A DNA stretch of 64,000 bases from Dehalobacter sp. 12DCB1 (lineage in GTDB: Bacteria; Bacillota; Desulfitobacteriia; Desulfitobacteriales; Syntrophobotulaceae): NCBI RefSeq assembly GCF_004343605.1, contig NZ_POSF01000002.1, positions 346,745 to 410,744 on the forward strand, given 5' to 3'. A model generated the notes under the pieces. The model saw only the letters and a program-made list of their open reading frames with translations, did not search any database and was not told the origin of the DNA. A program made the position numbers and the translations under genes. Positions 9,360 to 17,281 of the stretch are shown piece after piece; within the stretch, counting starts at the first letter, position 1, and each line of letters starts with the position of its first letter.

Positions 9360-10748
9360 ATGGAACAAACAGAGTTCATACAGTTCGAACAATTTGAAAC
9401 AAAAATGTTTAAAGAACTGACGCAGAAAGCGATAGACAGCAGTAAAATTAATCCTGAACTATATAGTAAATATCAAGTAATGAGGGGTTTGCGTGATCTC
9501 GAAGGCAAGGGCGTACTCGTCGGTCTGACCGAGATTGGTGAAGTGCACTCTTATATCATAGACGAAGGAGAAAAGATCCCTGTTCCGGGAAGATTAACCT
9601 ATAGAGGTATCGATATTAATGACATCGTCGACGGCTTTATCAAAGATGAAAGATACGGTTTTGAAGAAGCGACCTATTTGCTTCTTTTCGGGCATCTTCC
9701 GAATGCCGAGGAGCTGAAGGACTTTGAACAGATGCTGTCGGCATATCAAAAGCTGCCCGAGGACTTTGTTCGGGGCACTATCCTTAAAAGCCCAGGCAAG
9801 GATATTATGAATATGTTGGCCAGGAGCATCCTGAGCCTGTATTCCTATGATGACAACCCCGATGACAATTCCATCGAAAATGTCCTGAGACAATGCATGA
9901 AGCTGATTGCCTGGATGCCTTTGCTGGCCGTGTATAGCTATCACTCCTGTGCGCACTATCATGGAAACAAGAGCCTGTTCCTGCACAGTCCGCTGCCCCA
10001 TCTCAGCACAGCAGAAAATATTCTTCATATGCTCCGTCCAGACAGCAAATATACGAAGCTTGAGGCGGCTCTGCTGGATATTTCCCTGGTCCTGCATGCC
10101 GAGCACGGCGGCGGGAATAATTCAACCTTTGTTACGCATGTCATTACCTCGACCGGTTCGGACACTTATTCGGTAATGGCTGCCGCTATCGGCGCTTTAA
10201 AAGGGCCCAAGCACGGAGGAGCAAATATTAAAACTTATGATATGCTCGAAGATATCAAACGGAATGTCTCAGACTGGCAGGATGAGGATGAAATTAAAAC
10301 TTATCTGACTAAAATCATCAATAAACAAGCCTTTGACCGGTCTGGCCTTATTTACGGAATAGGCCATGCCGTCTACTCAATTTCCGATCCGAGGGAAGTC
10401 CTGCTTAAAGAATACGCCGGGAAGCTCGCTCAAGAGAAAGGTCTAGCTGAAGAGTATGATTTATTCTGCAGAGTGGAGAAACTTGCTCCCGATATTGTTC
10501 TGGGCCATAACAAGTCAGGCAAGGTCATCAGTGCTAATGTGGACTTTTATTCCGGCTTTGTCTATAAAATGCTGGGGCTTCCACTGGAACTGTTTACCCC
10601 GATCTTTGCGATCTCCAGAATGTCAGGATGGAGCGCCCACCGGATCGAAGAGATTGTGAATAATGGGAAAATCGTTAGACCGGCCTATAAAAGCGTTACT
10701 CCAAGGCGAGAATATATTCCGCTTTCCGGCAGGAATCTTCAAAAATAA
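9360..10748 (+). CDS. Citrate synthase / 2-methylcitrate synthase family protein
   Basis: Condenses acetyl-CoA with oxaloacetate (or propionyl-CoA in methylcitrate synthases). The 462 residues are longer than the common 370-430 because of an N-terminal stretch of about 60 residues. Family motifs are PGRLTYRGIDI, LVLHAEHGGGNNSTF (catalytic His region), ALKGPKHGGAN (second His) and GIGHAVYSISDPR, whose Asp-Pro-Arg holds the catalytic Asp. The usual GxGHRVY has Ala instead of Arg. ATG 9360 follows GAGGAGGT; the longer frame from 9297 has no such site. It is monocistronic, with a terminator at 10859-10903. Citrate or methylcitrate cannot be decided from sequence alone. Confidence 0.9.
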   Translation: MEQTEFIQFEQFETKMFKELTQKAIDSSKINPELYSKYQVMRGLRDLEGKGVLVGLTEIGEVHSYIIDEGEKIPVPGRLTYRGIDINDIVDGFIKDERYGFEEATYLLLFGHLPNAEELKDFEQMLSAYQKLPEDFVRGTILKSPGKDIMNMLARSILSLYSYDDNPDDNSIENVLRQCMKLIAWMPLLAVYSYHSCAHYHGNKSLFLHSPLPHLSTAENILHMLRPDSKYTKLEAALLDISLVLHAEHGGGNNSTFVTHVITSTGSDTYSVMAAAIGALKGPKHGGANIKTYDMLEDIKRNVSDWQDEDEIKTYLTKIINKQAFDRSGLIYGIGHAVYSISDPREVLLKEYAGKLAQEKGLAEEYDLFCRVEKLAPDIVLGHNKSGKVISANVDFYSGFVYKMLGLPLELFTPIFAISRMSGWSAHRIEEIVNNGKIVRPAYKSVTPRREYIPLSGRNLQK

Positions 10749-10858
10749 ACGGCTACATAAAACCAGAGACTAGGCTATGCAATGTACATCCAGCGACAAG
10801 CGGAGCACGGATTGCGCAGCCCTACCTTCTTTGGTTTCTTTGTCTTTTAATATTAAAG

Positions 10859-10909
10859 AAGGCGGTGTCGCCAACTACTTTAGTAGTTTTGCAGCACCGC
10901 CTTGCTTTT
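10859..10909. terminator. Bidirectional terminator between convergent genes
   Basis: AAGGCGGTG at 10859-10867 pairs with CACCGCCTT at 10895-10903, with a smaller hairpin (CTACTTTAGTAG) in the loop, followed by GCTTTTT on the plus strand. The minus strand is also T-rich beyond the stem. It serves citrate synthase (+) and the glycosyltransferase (-). Confidence 0.75.
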
Positions 10910-10921
10910 TGCGTAGAAATA

Positions 10922-12058
10922 TTAACTTTGATGCGCTCTCTGATATTCTTTGACTTGAGGGCTTTCATACAGCAGCTGATCAGCCAACCCTACGATACTG
11001 CCCGGAGAAAGCTGTCGGGCTAAGTCCGAAGCATTCTTACGCATTTCTTCAAGTAAACCGGGATTTAGACAGAAACTGTCGATCAGGGGATTAAGTTCGG
11101 AGATCTTTGATGTTCTGACAGCAACACCTGATTTAACTAGAATCTCAGTATTTTCTTCTTCCTGTCCCGGAATAAAAAATGGAATAATGATGGGAATATT
11201 TTTATTGATTGCTTCTGAAACAGTCAGACCGCCGGGTTTTGTAATAATCACATCGGACTGGTCCATTAGATCATGAATGTTTGATGTAAAACCGTAAATG
11301 ACGACATCTTTGCCGTTAAAAGTACCTGCGTACTTTTTCGCAAGATCAGTCCACAGCTTACGGTTGCTTCCGCATACAACCAGGACACGAAGATGATGCC
11401 GGTTCTCCATAAGCGTTTTCAGGCATTTTCTGATATAGGGGATGCCCATGCTCCCACCCATGATCAGCAGTGTAAATACGTCATTATTTCTGATAAGGCG
11501 GGGCTGGCGAAATTCTTCCCGTACCGGAATACCGAAAATGTGTATTTTGTTTTCAGGAACACCTTTTTCCGTAAGCGTATCTTTGGTGTAAGGTGAACCA
11601 ACAATGTAGGCATCAACAAAACTATTCACATAAAACTGATGGGCCATATAATCTGTAACCAGCGAAATAAAAGGCAGATTTAAGCGTCCGGAAGCCTTCA
11701 AATAAGAAACAACACTGACATGAAGAGGATGGGTAGTAATAAGCAGGTCGGGCTTGTACTCCTGAATCAGCTGTTCGATGACATTATCCATGGTCCTGTT
11801 TAAAATTCTTTTGACATTTTTATTTAAAAACTCGTTATAGGTAATCTTATATAGTTTCCCGTACATTTTCGGTAATCTTGTTGCGAGTATATGATAACCG
11901 TCATCGATAAGGGCTTCCATGATCCAGCTTTCTTCTTTTTTTAAGGGTTCTACAATCCGGACGGAATAGCCTGAAGCTTCAAGCTCCTTTTTCAGACAGT
12001 CTGCAGCCTGATTATGTCCGTGACCTGTAGATGCAGAGAAAATCATTACTTTAGGCAC
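10922..12058 (-). CDS. UgtP-like diacylglycerol glucosyltransferase (GT28)
   Basis: Likely transfers sugar from a UDP-sugar to diacylglycerol to make glycolipid, acting at the inner face of the membrane. The 378 residues comprise an MGDG-synthase N-terminal domain (FSASTGHGHNQAA at the very start; about residues 1-165) and a GT28 C-terminal domain with LLIMGGSMGI, VVCGSNRKL, VIYGFTSNIHDLMDQSDVIITKPGGLT and IPFFIPGQEEEN. These are the motifs of Bacillus UgtP. GalU, which makes UDP-glucose, is encoded 2 kb away at 14119. A short hairpin at 12172-12208 separates it from hsp20. Confidence 0.85.
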   Translation of the reverse strand: MPKVMIFSASTGHGHNQAADCLKKELEASGYSVRIVEPLKKEESWIMEALIDDGYHILATRLPKMYGKLYKITYNEFLNKNVKRILNRTMDNVIEQLIQEYKPDLLITTHPLHVSVVSYLKASGRLNLPFISLVTDYMAHQFYVNSFVDAYIVGSPYTKDTLTEKGVPENKIHIFGIPVREEFRQPRLIRNNDVFTLLIMGGSMGIPYIRKCLKTLMENRHHLRVLVVCGSNRKLWTDLAKKYAGTFNGKDVVIYGFTSNIHDLMDQSDVIITKPGGLTVSEAINKNIPIIIPFFIPGQEEENTEILVKSGVAVRTSKISELNPLIDSFCLNPGLLEEMRKNASDLARQLSPGSIVGLADQLLYESPQVKEYQRAHQS

Positions 12059-12171
12059 GAATTAATTATTCTCCCTTCGAAAGCATAAGATGCTGAAAGT
12101 TGTCCTTTTATATTATAACAGCTTATGGTCGATAACCAACAAAAATTTATTTATTATTTTTTGGTAGAAAA

Positions 12172-12208
12172 AAAGCAGTACACTCTTTTTTTCATTGTGT
12201 CCTGCTTT
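12172..12208 (-). terminator. Terminator of hsp20
   Basis: Inverted repeat AAAGCAGTACAC / GTGTCCTGCTTT (one mismatch) at 12172-12183 and 12197-12208. On the minus strand it is followed by a T-run (TTTTTTTTCTACC), the layout of an intrinsic terminator for the minus-strand hsp20. Confidence 0.75.
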
Positions 12209-12238
12209 AGAGACCGTCTGTGGGCGCAGTCTTGCGAT

Positions 12239-12688
12239 CTAATGCTGAAACTCAATCTGAACAGACTTTTTCTCCCTGTTCTCTGTCTTGGGCAGAAATA
12301 CATTCAGAACGCCGTTTTTATAAATTGCCCTGACATTATCACTGGAAACGGCCGCCGGAAGAGAGACGGAGCGGCGAAATTGACCGGTATACCTTTCTTT
12401 TTTGTGTAGCCGGTCTTCCTGGATCACGTGCTGTTCGCGGTTTAAAGTGCCGCTGATGGTTATCATGTTGTTTTCAATCTGAATGCTTACATCTTCTCTT
12501 CTCTGCAGTCCTGGCAGATCGCAGGAAACAATGATTTCTTCGTCGGTTTCATAGACGTCGGTAAATGGAACAGCTAAGCGCGGAGTAAACTCGTCTTCGA
12601 AAAGATTAAATGGGAAGCTATAAAGCCTATTGATTTCACGGCGCAATTGATCTGCATTCCGCATTGGATGGAACGGTATAAGATTCAT
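12239..12688 (-). CDS. Hsp20/alpha-crystallin family small heat shock protein
   Basis: ATP-independent holdase chaperone that binds unfolding proteins and forms oligomers in the cytoplasm. It has 149 residues. The N-terminal region (about 1-45) contains LRREINRLYSFPF. The alpha-crystallin domain then carries VSCDLPGLQRREDVSIQIENNMITISG, and a beta strand with YKNGVLNVFLPKTE is the classic G-x-L motif. ATG 12688 has GGAGG 9 bases upstream on the minus strand, so the longer frame from 12709 is not used. No CIRCE or CtsR box was seen upstream. Confidence 0.92.
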   Translation of the reverse strand: MNLIPFHPMRNADQLRREINRLYSFPFNLFEDEFTPRLAVPFTDVYETDEEIIVSCDLPGLQRREDVSIQIENNMITISGTLNREQHVIQEDRLHKKERYTGQFRRSVSLPAAVSSDNVRAIYKNGVLNVFLPKTENREKKSVQIEFQH

Positions 12689-12790
12689 ACTTTCAAGCCT
12701 CCAGTACATTTATGGGATTGATAACAAGTACTTTTTTTCAAGCATACTAGTAAATACTCAAATATAGGATTGCGTTAAACTCCCGGGTTG

Positions 12791-12951
12791 GCCTGTGCGC
12801 CACAATTCCACTTTCGGCTGTTGTGCCATCCATGGCGCAAACAGCCGCGCTCCGCCTCCATGCTCCGCTTGACGCTGGAATTGTGGCCCCCAGACCTCAT
12901 TTAGGGTAATCAAGCTTGCATGAATAATTTGAGCAGGGAATTTGAGAACGT
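12791..12951. repeat. Dispersed palindromic repeat, copy A
   Basis: The core (12791-12895) is bounded by a perfect 12-bp inverted repeat, GCCACAATTCCA at 12799-12810 and TGGAATTGTGGC at 12876-12887. Inside is a second hairpin around CCATCCATGGCGCA (GGCTGTT...AACAGCC). A 55-base arm follows (12896-12951) that recurs inverted beside copy D at 36190-36244. Related cores occur at 28955, 35885, 36245 and 41064. It fills much of the 520-base gap between hsp20 and clpP. Confidence 0.85.
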
Positions 12952-13050
12952 CATACTAGGATTATTTTAACCGGAAAGATGATATATATTCTGTTCGGAT
13001 GTTTAGACAAACGCACGATTGGTAATTAATCAAAATAATATAAAAAAATT

Positions 13051-13086
13051 ATTATATGAAAGAAAGAAATCATTATATGAAAGAAA
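13051..13086 (+). repeat. Short direct repeat upstream of clpP
   Basis: ATTATATGAAAGAAA occurs at 13051-13065 and again at 13072-13086, a 21-base period, about two helical turns, in a very AT-rich stretch. It lies 50 bases upstream of the clpP promoter. No function can be assigned. Confidence 0.5.
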
Positions 13087-13134
13087 TCAAATGATAGAAC
13101 ATAAACAAAAAAAGACCAAAATTCACCCAAATAA

Positions 13135-13164
13135 TTTGACCTTTATTGACCTTTGTAATAAAAT
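13135..13164 (+). promoter_or_regulatory. clpP promoter with CtsR operator
   Basis: -35 TTGACC at 13136-13141, 17-base spacer, -10 TAAAAT at 13159-13164. On the opposite strand 13135-13151 reads GGTCAAT-AAA-GGTCAAA. This matches the CtsR heptad direct repeat (RGTCAAA-NAN-RGTCAAA) with one mismatch and overlaps the -35 and spacer. CtsR is the known Gram-positive repressor of clp genes, so heat-inducible derepression is expected. No ctsR gene is in the window. Confidence 0.8.
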
Positions 13165-13207
13165 AGAGGCATATCAAAATTAACAATCAATGATGGAGGG
13201 AATAAAT

Positions 13208-13837
13208 ATGAGTTATCTTATCCCGATGGTAGTTGAACAAACGAATCGCGGTGAACGTTCTTACGACATCTATTCTAGGCTCCTCAAAGACCGTATTATC
13301 TTCTTGGGCGGAGCAATCGATGATAACGTTGCTAATGTTGTCGTTGCGCAATTGCTTTTCCTGGAAGCAGAAGATCCTGAAAAGGACGTTTTCCTCTATA
13401 TCAACAGCCCTGGAGGGTCCATTACTGCCGGGATGGCCATCTACGATACGATGCAGTACATCAGGCCTGATGTACAGACTATTTGTATTGGAATGGCCGC
13501 CAGTATGGGTGCCTTCCTGCTTGCAGCCGGAACGAAAGGAAAACGTACGGCCCTACCCAATGCTGAAATCCTGATCCACCAGCCGTTAATTGCAGGGGGA
13601 GGTTTATCGGGGCAGGCTACAGAAATAGAAATTCACGCCAAACAATTGCTGAAAACGAAAAACAAAATGAACAGGATTCTCTCCGAAAGAACTGGCCAGC
13701 CTTTGGAAAAAGTCGAACAGGATACGGACCGTGACTACTATATGTCCGCTGAAGAAGCCAAAGAATACGGAATTGTTGATCGGGTGCTGGAAAAAGCAGC
13801 ACTGCTCGAGCAAAAAAAGAAGAACCCGCTAAAATAA
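13208..13837 (+). CDS. clpP: ATP-dependent Clp protease proteolytic subunit ClpP
   Basis: Self-compartmentalised serine protease that works with Clp ATPases. It has 209 residues. The catalytic triad is visible: Ser in [11 protein letters not shown], His in ILIHQPL and Asp in [14 protein letters not shown], with [17 protein letters not shown] in the handle region. ATG 13208 has GGAGGG 7 bases upstream. The frame from 13190 is not supported. It stands alone, without a partner clpX or lon, so it may be either the main or an extra ClpP. A CtsR box sits on its promoter. Confidence 0.95.
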   Translation: MSYLIPMVVEQTNRGERSYDIYSRLLKDRIIFLGGAIDDNVANVVVAQLLFLEAEDPEKDVFLYINSPGGSITAGMAIYDTMQYIRPDVQTICIGMAASMGAFLLAAGTKGKRTALPNAEILIHQPLIAGGGLSGQATEIEIHAKQLLKTKNKMNRILSERTGQPLEKVEQDTDRDYYMSAEEAKEYGIVDRVLEKAALLEQKKKNPLK

Positions 13838-13899
13838 AATCTCTCAAGGAATAAGTCTTAATTTCCATAAGAGAATCTTGAAGAAAATCTTGGATATCA

Positions 13900-13934
13900 A
13901 AACGCCTCATTTGAGTCAATCATTTGAGGCGTTT
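13900..13934 (+). terminator. Possible terminator after clpP
   Basis: AAACGCCTCA at 13900-13909 pairs with TGAGGCGTTT at 13925-13934. The stem is strong but only GTTT follows, so termination may be weak. Confidence 0.5.
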
Positions 13935-13937
13935 GAC

Positions 13938-14012
13938 GTCCACGGATGGACTAATGCCGCGGTTCCATGGAGGGAAAGGAGCGGCAAGTCCACGGATGGA
14001 CTAATGCCGCGG
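13938..14012. repeat. Tandem 50-base module built on CCACGGATGG
   Basis: A perfect 25-base direct repeat (13938-13962 and 13988-14012) starts GTCCACGGATGGAC, itself a small palindrome, and ends in CCGCGG. Between the copies lies TTCCATGGAGGGAAAGGAGC. The same module is nested inside palindromic repeat copy D (36305-36365), and degraded forms occur near 19965, 27740 and 36100. Confidence 0.8.
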
Positions 14013-14118
14013 GAAAGAGCAACCATCAGAAAAAAACATAAAACTTCAATAAATTCGGCATACTAAACCCAGATTGTCGGAAAACGACCAAAGCAACAAC
14101 AAATAAGGAGGAAAAATC

Positions 14119-15075
14119 TTGCAGAAAATTCGTAAAGCAGTCATACCAGCGGCTGGATTGGGTACAAGATTTCTTCCTGCAACCAAAGCTCAACCCAAAG
14201 AAATGCTGCCAATTGTGGACAAACCGACCATTCAGTACATCATTGAAGAAGCGGTCCACTCCGGTATTGAAGATGTCATTATTGTCACAGGAAGAAACAA
14301 GAGAGCCATCGAGGATCATTTTGACCGTTCTGTAGAACTTGAACTATTTCTAAAAAACGGAGAAAAGTCCGAACTGCTCGATATGGTCAAACATATTGCT
14401 GAGATGGTCGATATCCATTATGTCCGTCAAAAAGAAGCTCTGGGGCTCGGTCATGCCGTCTACAGCGCTAGAAGATTTATAGGTAATGAGCCGTTTGCCG
14501 TTCTTCTGGGAGATGACGTGATCTATTCGGCTGAGCCTTGTCTAAAACAAATGATCAGGTACTACGAGCTTTATAACAGCAATCTAATTGGCGTACAGGA
14601 AGTACTGCCGACAGAAGTGTCGAAATACGGGATTATTGATGGCAGCAGAATATCCCCGAGACTGTACAAGGCGGAAACGATGTTTGAAAAGCCGGCTCCA
14701 CAAGAAGCGCCTGATATTCCACTTGCGATCATGGGCCGGTATATTCTTAATCCGGAAATTTTTGATATCCTCGCGGAATTGCCTCCGGGAAGAAATGGAG
14801 AAATTCAGTTGACGGATGCGATTGCACAGTTGAGCAAGGTTCAGGATGTGTATGCCTACAATTTTGAAGGGAAAAGATATGATGTCGGGGACAAACTTGG
14901 TTTTGTCAAAGCAACCATTGAATTTGCGTTAAGACACGAAGAAATTGGCGAAAGCCTGATGGATTATCTAACCGATATTGTCAGCCGGTATCAAAAAGGA
15001 GGTCAGGAGCTTCGCCTGCTTTCGGCAGACAATCATTTGGACAAACTTTATGATATTATGAAGAATTACAGTTAA
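14119..15075 (+). CDS. galU: UTP--glucose-1-phosphate uridylyltransferase
   Basis: Makes UDP-glucose from glucose-1-phosphate and UTP, feeding glycolipid and surface-polymer synthesis. It has 318 residues. The nucleotidyltransferase motif [14 protein letters not shown] with [11 protein letters not shown] lies at the N-terminus, and [34 protein letters not shown] and GEIQLTDAI follow in family order. The start is TTG at 14119 behind AAGGAGG at 14105-14111. The likely users are the UgtP-like enzyme at 10922 and the polysaccharide cluster from 21802. Confidence 0.95.
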   Translation: MQKIRKAVIPAAGLGTRFLPATKAQPKEMLPIVDKPTIQYIIEEAVHSGIEDVIIVTGRNKRAIEDHFDRSVELELFLKNGEKSELLDMVKHIAEMVDIHYVRQKEALGLGHAVYSARRFIGNEPFAVLLGDDVIYSAEPCLKQMIRYYELYNSNLIGVQEVLPTEVSKYGIIDGSRISPRLYKAETMFEKPAPQEAPDIPLAIMGRYILNPEIFDILAELPPGRNGEIQLTDAIAQLSKVQDVYAYNFEGKRYDVGDKLGFVKATIEFALRHEEIGESLMDYLTDIVSRYQKGGQELRLLSADNHLDKLYDIMKNYS

Positions 15076-15228
15076 CCAGGTAAGTAAATGGATGCTGCCC
15101 GGAAAAAACGGCGGAAAATAACGTACTTTCACAGAAAATAGGCTGTTTGCTATCCTCAATGTGACAAGCTTTTCTCTTTGCTATTGGTAATATTATACAG
15201 AAAATACCTATAGTAAGGAGGAAAAAGG

Positions 15229-16008
15229 ATGAATTTCAGCCGCAAAAGTATTCTAACTCTTGCAGGGGCTGTTGTTCTGGCGGGGGTAATCATTATCGGC
15301 GGAATTTATGGGCCTACAGCCTGGAAAGTATTCCGTGGCCAGATAACCGGCCCAGAGGACCAAGTGGTTATCCAGACGCCGCCGGTCAATTATGCCGGTG
15401 GAGAGACAGATGCTGATCAGACCACTGCCCAGGGTAAAGACAGTACGGTTTCATCCAATACCGGGGGAACACCGGCTGCAGAAGGGACTGCAGGAGATAC
15501 CGTTACAGCACCCAATCAGGCTGACGGCACAGACAATTCTGCCAGCAGCACGAATGAAGTCAAAAAGTATAGGGAACCGGATCTAAGTCTTTTGAATATT
15601 GCGCCTTCGCTTGAGGAGTATTTTGGTGAGGGAGCGCTCAGCGATGCATCCAGGACTCTTGCCTTCGGAGCCGCCTGGAACATCCACCAGTATACGGATG
15701 GTTATCTGTACGGTGTCACAGCAGGGCCTCAGATGAACGAACAGGATATTAAGAAGTATATTGTTTTCCATAAGACCTTATGGGAAAAACAAATGGAGAA
15801 TGAAGTCAATTCCAGTCAGGCGTCAACCCTAGATGTGTATTTCAGAAATCTTCTGAACAGAGGGATTGATGCCTTTGACAGTAAGGACAAAGTAAGAATT
15901 GAACAATTCCATCTCGAGATTCATGATTTGGACGCGCATCTGCTGCGGGATGATATGAGTTCCAAGGTTTACGGGGCAACTCCTTTTGCCACGAAACGTT
16001 CCGAATAG
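15229..16008 (+). CDS. Membrane-anchored protein of unknown function
   Basis: Not recognised. ATG 15229 follows AAGGAGG. The 259 residues consist of a short basic head, one membrane helix (about residues 9-30), a Gly/Thr/Asp-rich low-complexity linker (about 45-105) and a compact C-terminal domain (about 110-259). That domain contains LNIAPSLEEYFGEGALSD, WNIHQYTDGYLYG and many charged helices. This predicts a wall-zone domain tethered to the outside of the membrane. It is a single gene between galU and sdpR, closed by a terminator at 16059-16106. Confidence 0.7.
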   Translation: MNFSRKSILTLAGAVVLAGVIIIGGIYGPTAWKVFRGQITGPEDQVVIQTPPVNYAGGETDADQTTAQGKDSTVSSNTGGTPAAEGTAGDTVTAPNQADGTDNSASSTNEVKKYREPDLSLLNIAPSLEEYFGEGALSDASRTLAFGAAWNIHQYTDGYLYGVTAGPQMNEQDIKKYIVFHKTLWEKQMENEVNSSQASTLDVYFRNLLNRGIDAFDSKDKVRIEQFHLEIHDLDAHLLRDDMSSKVYGATPFATKRSE

Positions 16009-16058
16009 CATTCCTAATGCATTAATAGGCGGCCTGGAATAACATTAAAGCGCTTTCG

Positions 16059-16106
16059 AAAAAGTTATCCTGTCTTAAACCTCCATGAGATTAGGATAAC
16101 TTTTTT
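16059..16106 (+). terminator. Intrinsic terminator after the 15229 gene
   Basis: AAAAAGTTATCCT at 16059-16071 pairs with AGGATAACTTTTTT at 16093-16106. The 13-bp stem and terminal T-run are textbook. Confidence 0.85.
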
Positions 16107-16118
16107 GATGTCTAAATC

Positions 16119-16180
16119 TTGACAATTTTAACAAAGCATATATAATAATAGATGTTTAGATTGTTGCCTAAATATCTAAA
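16119..16180 (+). promoter_or_regulatory. sdpR-sdpI promoter and probable SdpR operator
   Basis: TTGACA at 16119-16124, a 16-base spacer and TATAAT at 16141-16146. Downstream, TTTAGAT at 16155-16161 and ATCTAAA at 16174-16180 form an inverted repeat, and a half-site TCTAAAT lies at 16111. ArsR-family SdpR represses its own operon in Bacillus subtilis, so this palindrome over the transcription start is the natural operator. Confidence 0.65.
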
Positions 16181-16207
16181 TATTATCAATAAGGAAGTGG
16201 ATCACAA

Positions 16208-16486
16208 ATGTCGCCGTATAACGATACGTTTAAAGCTTTGGCTGATCCGACCCGGAGGGAAATGATCCGCTTTTTGAAAGAACGGGATATGACGGCAGGG
16301 GAAATTGCAGAGCAATTCAAGATCTCCAAACCAAGCATCTCCCATCATTTAAATATTTTGAAGCAGGCCGGGCTGGTTACAGACGAAAGAAAAGGGCAGA
16401 CCATCGTCTATGCATTGGATACCTCTGTGTTTGAAGAAGTCATGCGAATGATGTTTGATCTGTTTTCCAGAAAAGATGAATCATAA
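16208..16486 (+). CDS. ArsR-family autorepressor, SdpR-like
   Basis: A 92-residue winged-helix repressor. FKALADPTRREMIRFLKERDMTAGEIAEQF and ISKPSISHHLNILKQAGLV are the SdpR-type recognition-helix region, with no metal-binding ELCVC motif. In B. subtilis, SdpR is held at the membrane by SdpI when SDP toxin is bound, which relieves repression of sdpRI. The next gene encodes an SdpI-like protein 17 bases downstream, so the same signalling arrangement is inferred. Confidence 0.88.
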   Translation: MSPYNDTFKALADPTRREMIRFLKERDMTAGEIAEQFKISKPSISHHLNILKQAGLVTDERKGQTIVYALDTSVFEEVMRMMFDLFSRKDES

Positions 16487-16503
16487 GAAAGGGTGCTGAT
16501 GCA

Positions 16504-17172
16504 ATGTCGGAGAACAAAGAATTATGGATGCGCAGAATGCTTATTTTTGGCAGTCTGATGGTTCTCATAAGTTTGGCGGTCAGCTTGGTTGTTTATCCCC
16601 GTCTTCCGGATAAAGTTCCAGTGCACTGGAATGCAGCCGGAGAGATCGACGGTTGGGGCAGTGCTTTTCAGGGAGCTTTCCTGTTTCCACTGATGATGGC
16701 AGCTATGCTGATCCTGCTTGTTTTCCTTCCGAAAGTGGATCCTAAGAAAAAGAACTATAGCCGGATGAGCAAGCCGTATACCATTATTGTGCTTGTCATA
16801 ATGCTGTTTTTTATGTTGATTCATTTTGGCTCGCTGGGCACGGCGCTCGGATATTTTAACAGCTTCCCTTCCTTGATTCAATTGGGAGTCGGTGCCTTGT
16901 TTGTAATTATTGGAAACTATATGGGCAAACTAAAGCATAATTACTTTGCCGGAATCAAGACTCCATGGACGCTGGCCAATGAGCAAGTCTGGTACAAAAC
17001 GCACCGGATGGCAGGACCGCTCTGGGTCATTGGCGGACTGATCTTTATGGCGGCAAGCTTCCTGCCTTCCCAGTTTCTAACCGTCATAGTAATGATTGTG
17101 ATTGCAGTCCTGCTTATCGTTCCAATTGGATATTCTTATTGGATCTTTAAGAGATTAGATAAGGAAGAATAG
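16504..17172 (+). CDS. SdpI-like integral membrane immunity/signalling protein
   Basis: 222 residues with about six hydrophobic segments. It combines an N-terminal DUF1648 region (VVYPRLPDKVPVHWNAAGEIDGWGS) with a C-terminal SdpI domain (NYFAGIKTPWTLANEQVWYKTHRMAGPLW). In B. subtilis, SdpI protects against the cannibalism toxin SDP and tethers SdpR. No sdpABC toxin genes are present here, so the pair may sense a foreign toxin or simply envelope stress. It follows sdpR in one operon. Confidence 0.88.
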   Translation: MSENKELWMRRMLIFGSLMVLISLAVSLVVYPRLPDKVPVHWNAAGEIDGWGSAFQGAFLFPLMMAAMLILLVFLPKVDPKKKNYSRMSKPYTIIVLVIMLFFMLIHFGSLGTALGYFNSFPSLIQLGVGALFVIIGNYMGKLKHNYFAGIKTPWTLANEQVWYKTHRMAGPLWVIGGLIFMAASFLPSQFLTVIVMIVIAVLLIVPIGYSYWIFKRLDKEE

Positions 17173-17224
17173 GTCCACAATCCTGTAATAAAAATAGACT
17201 GAAGTATGTTTAAAATCCCCGCAG

Positions 17225-17261
17225 AACGGATAGAATGGGAATAGTTACCATTCTATCCGTT
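17225..17261 (+). repeat. Perfect 14-bp hairpin before the 17282 gene
   Basis: AACGGATAGAATGG at 17225-17238 and its exact complement at 17248-17261 with a 9-base loop. No T-run follows. Instead the GAGGGG ribosome site of the next gene begins two bases later, so it may act on translation or mRNA stability rather than terminate. Confidence 0.7.
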
Positions 17262-17281
17262 GTTGAGGGGATTGTGATTTT

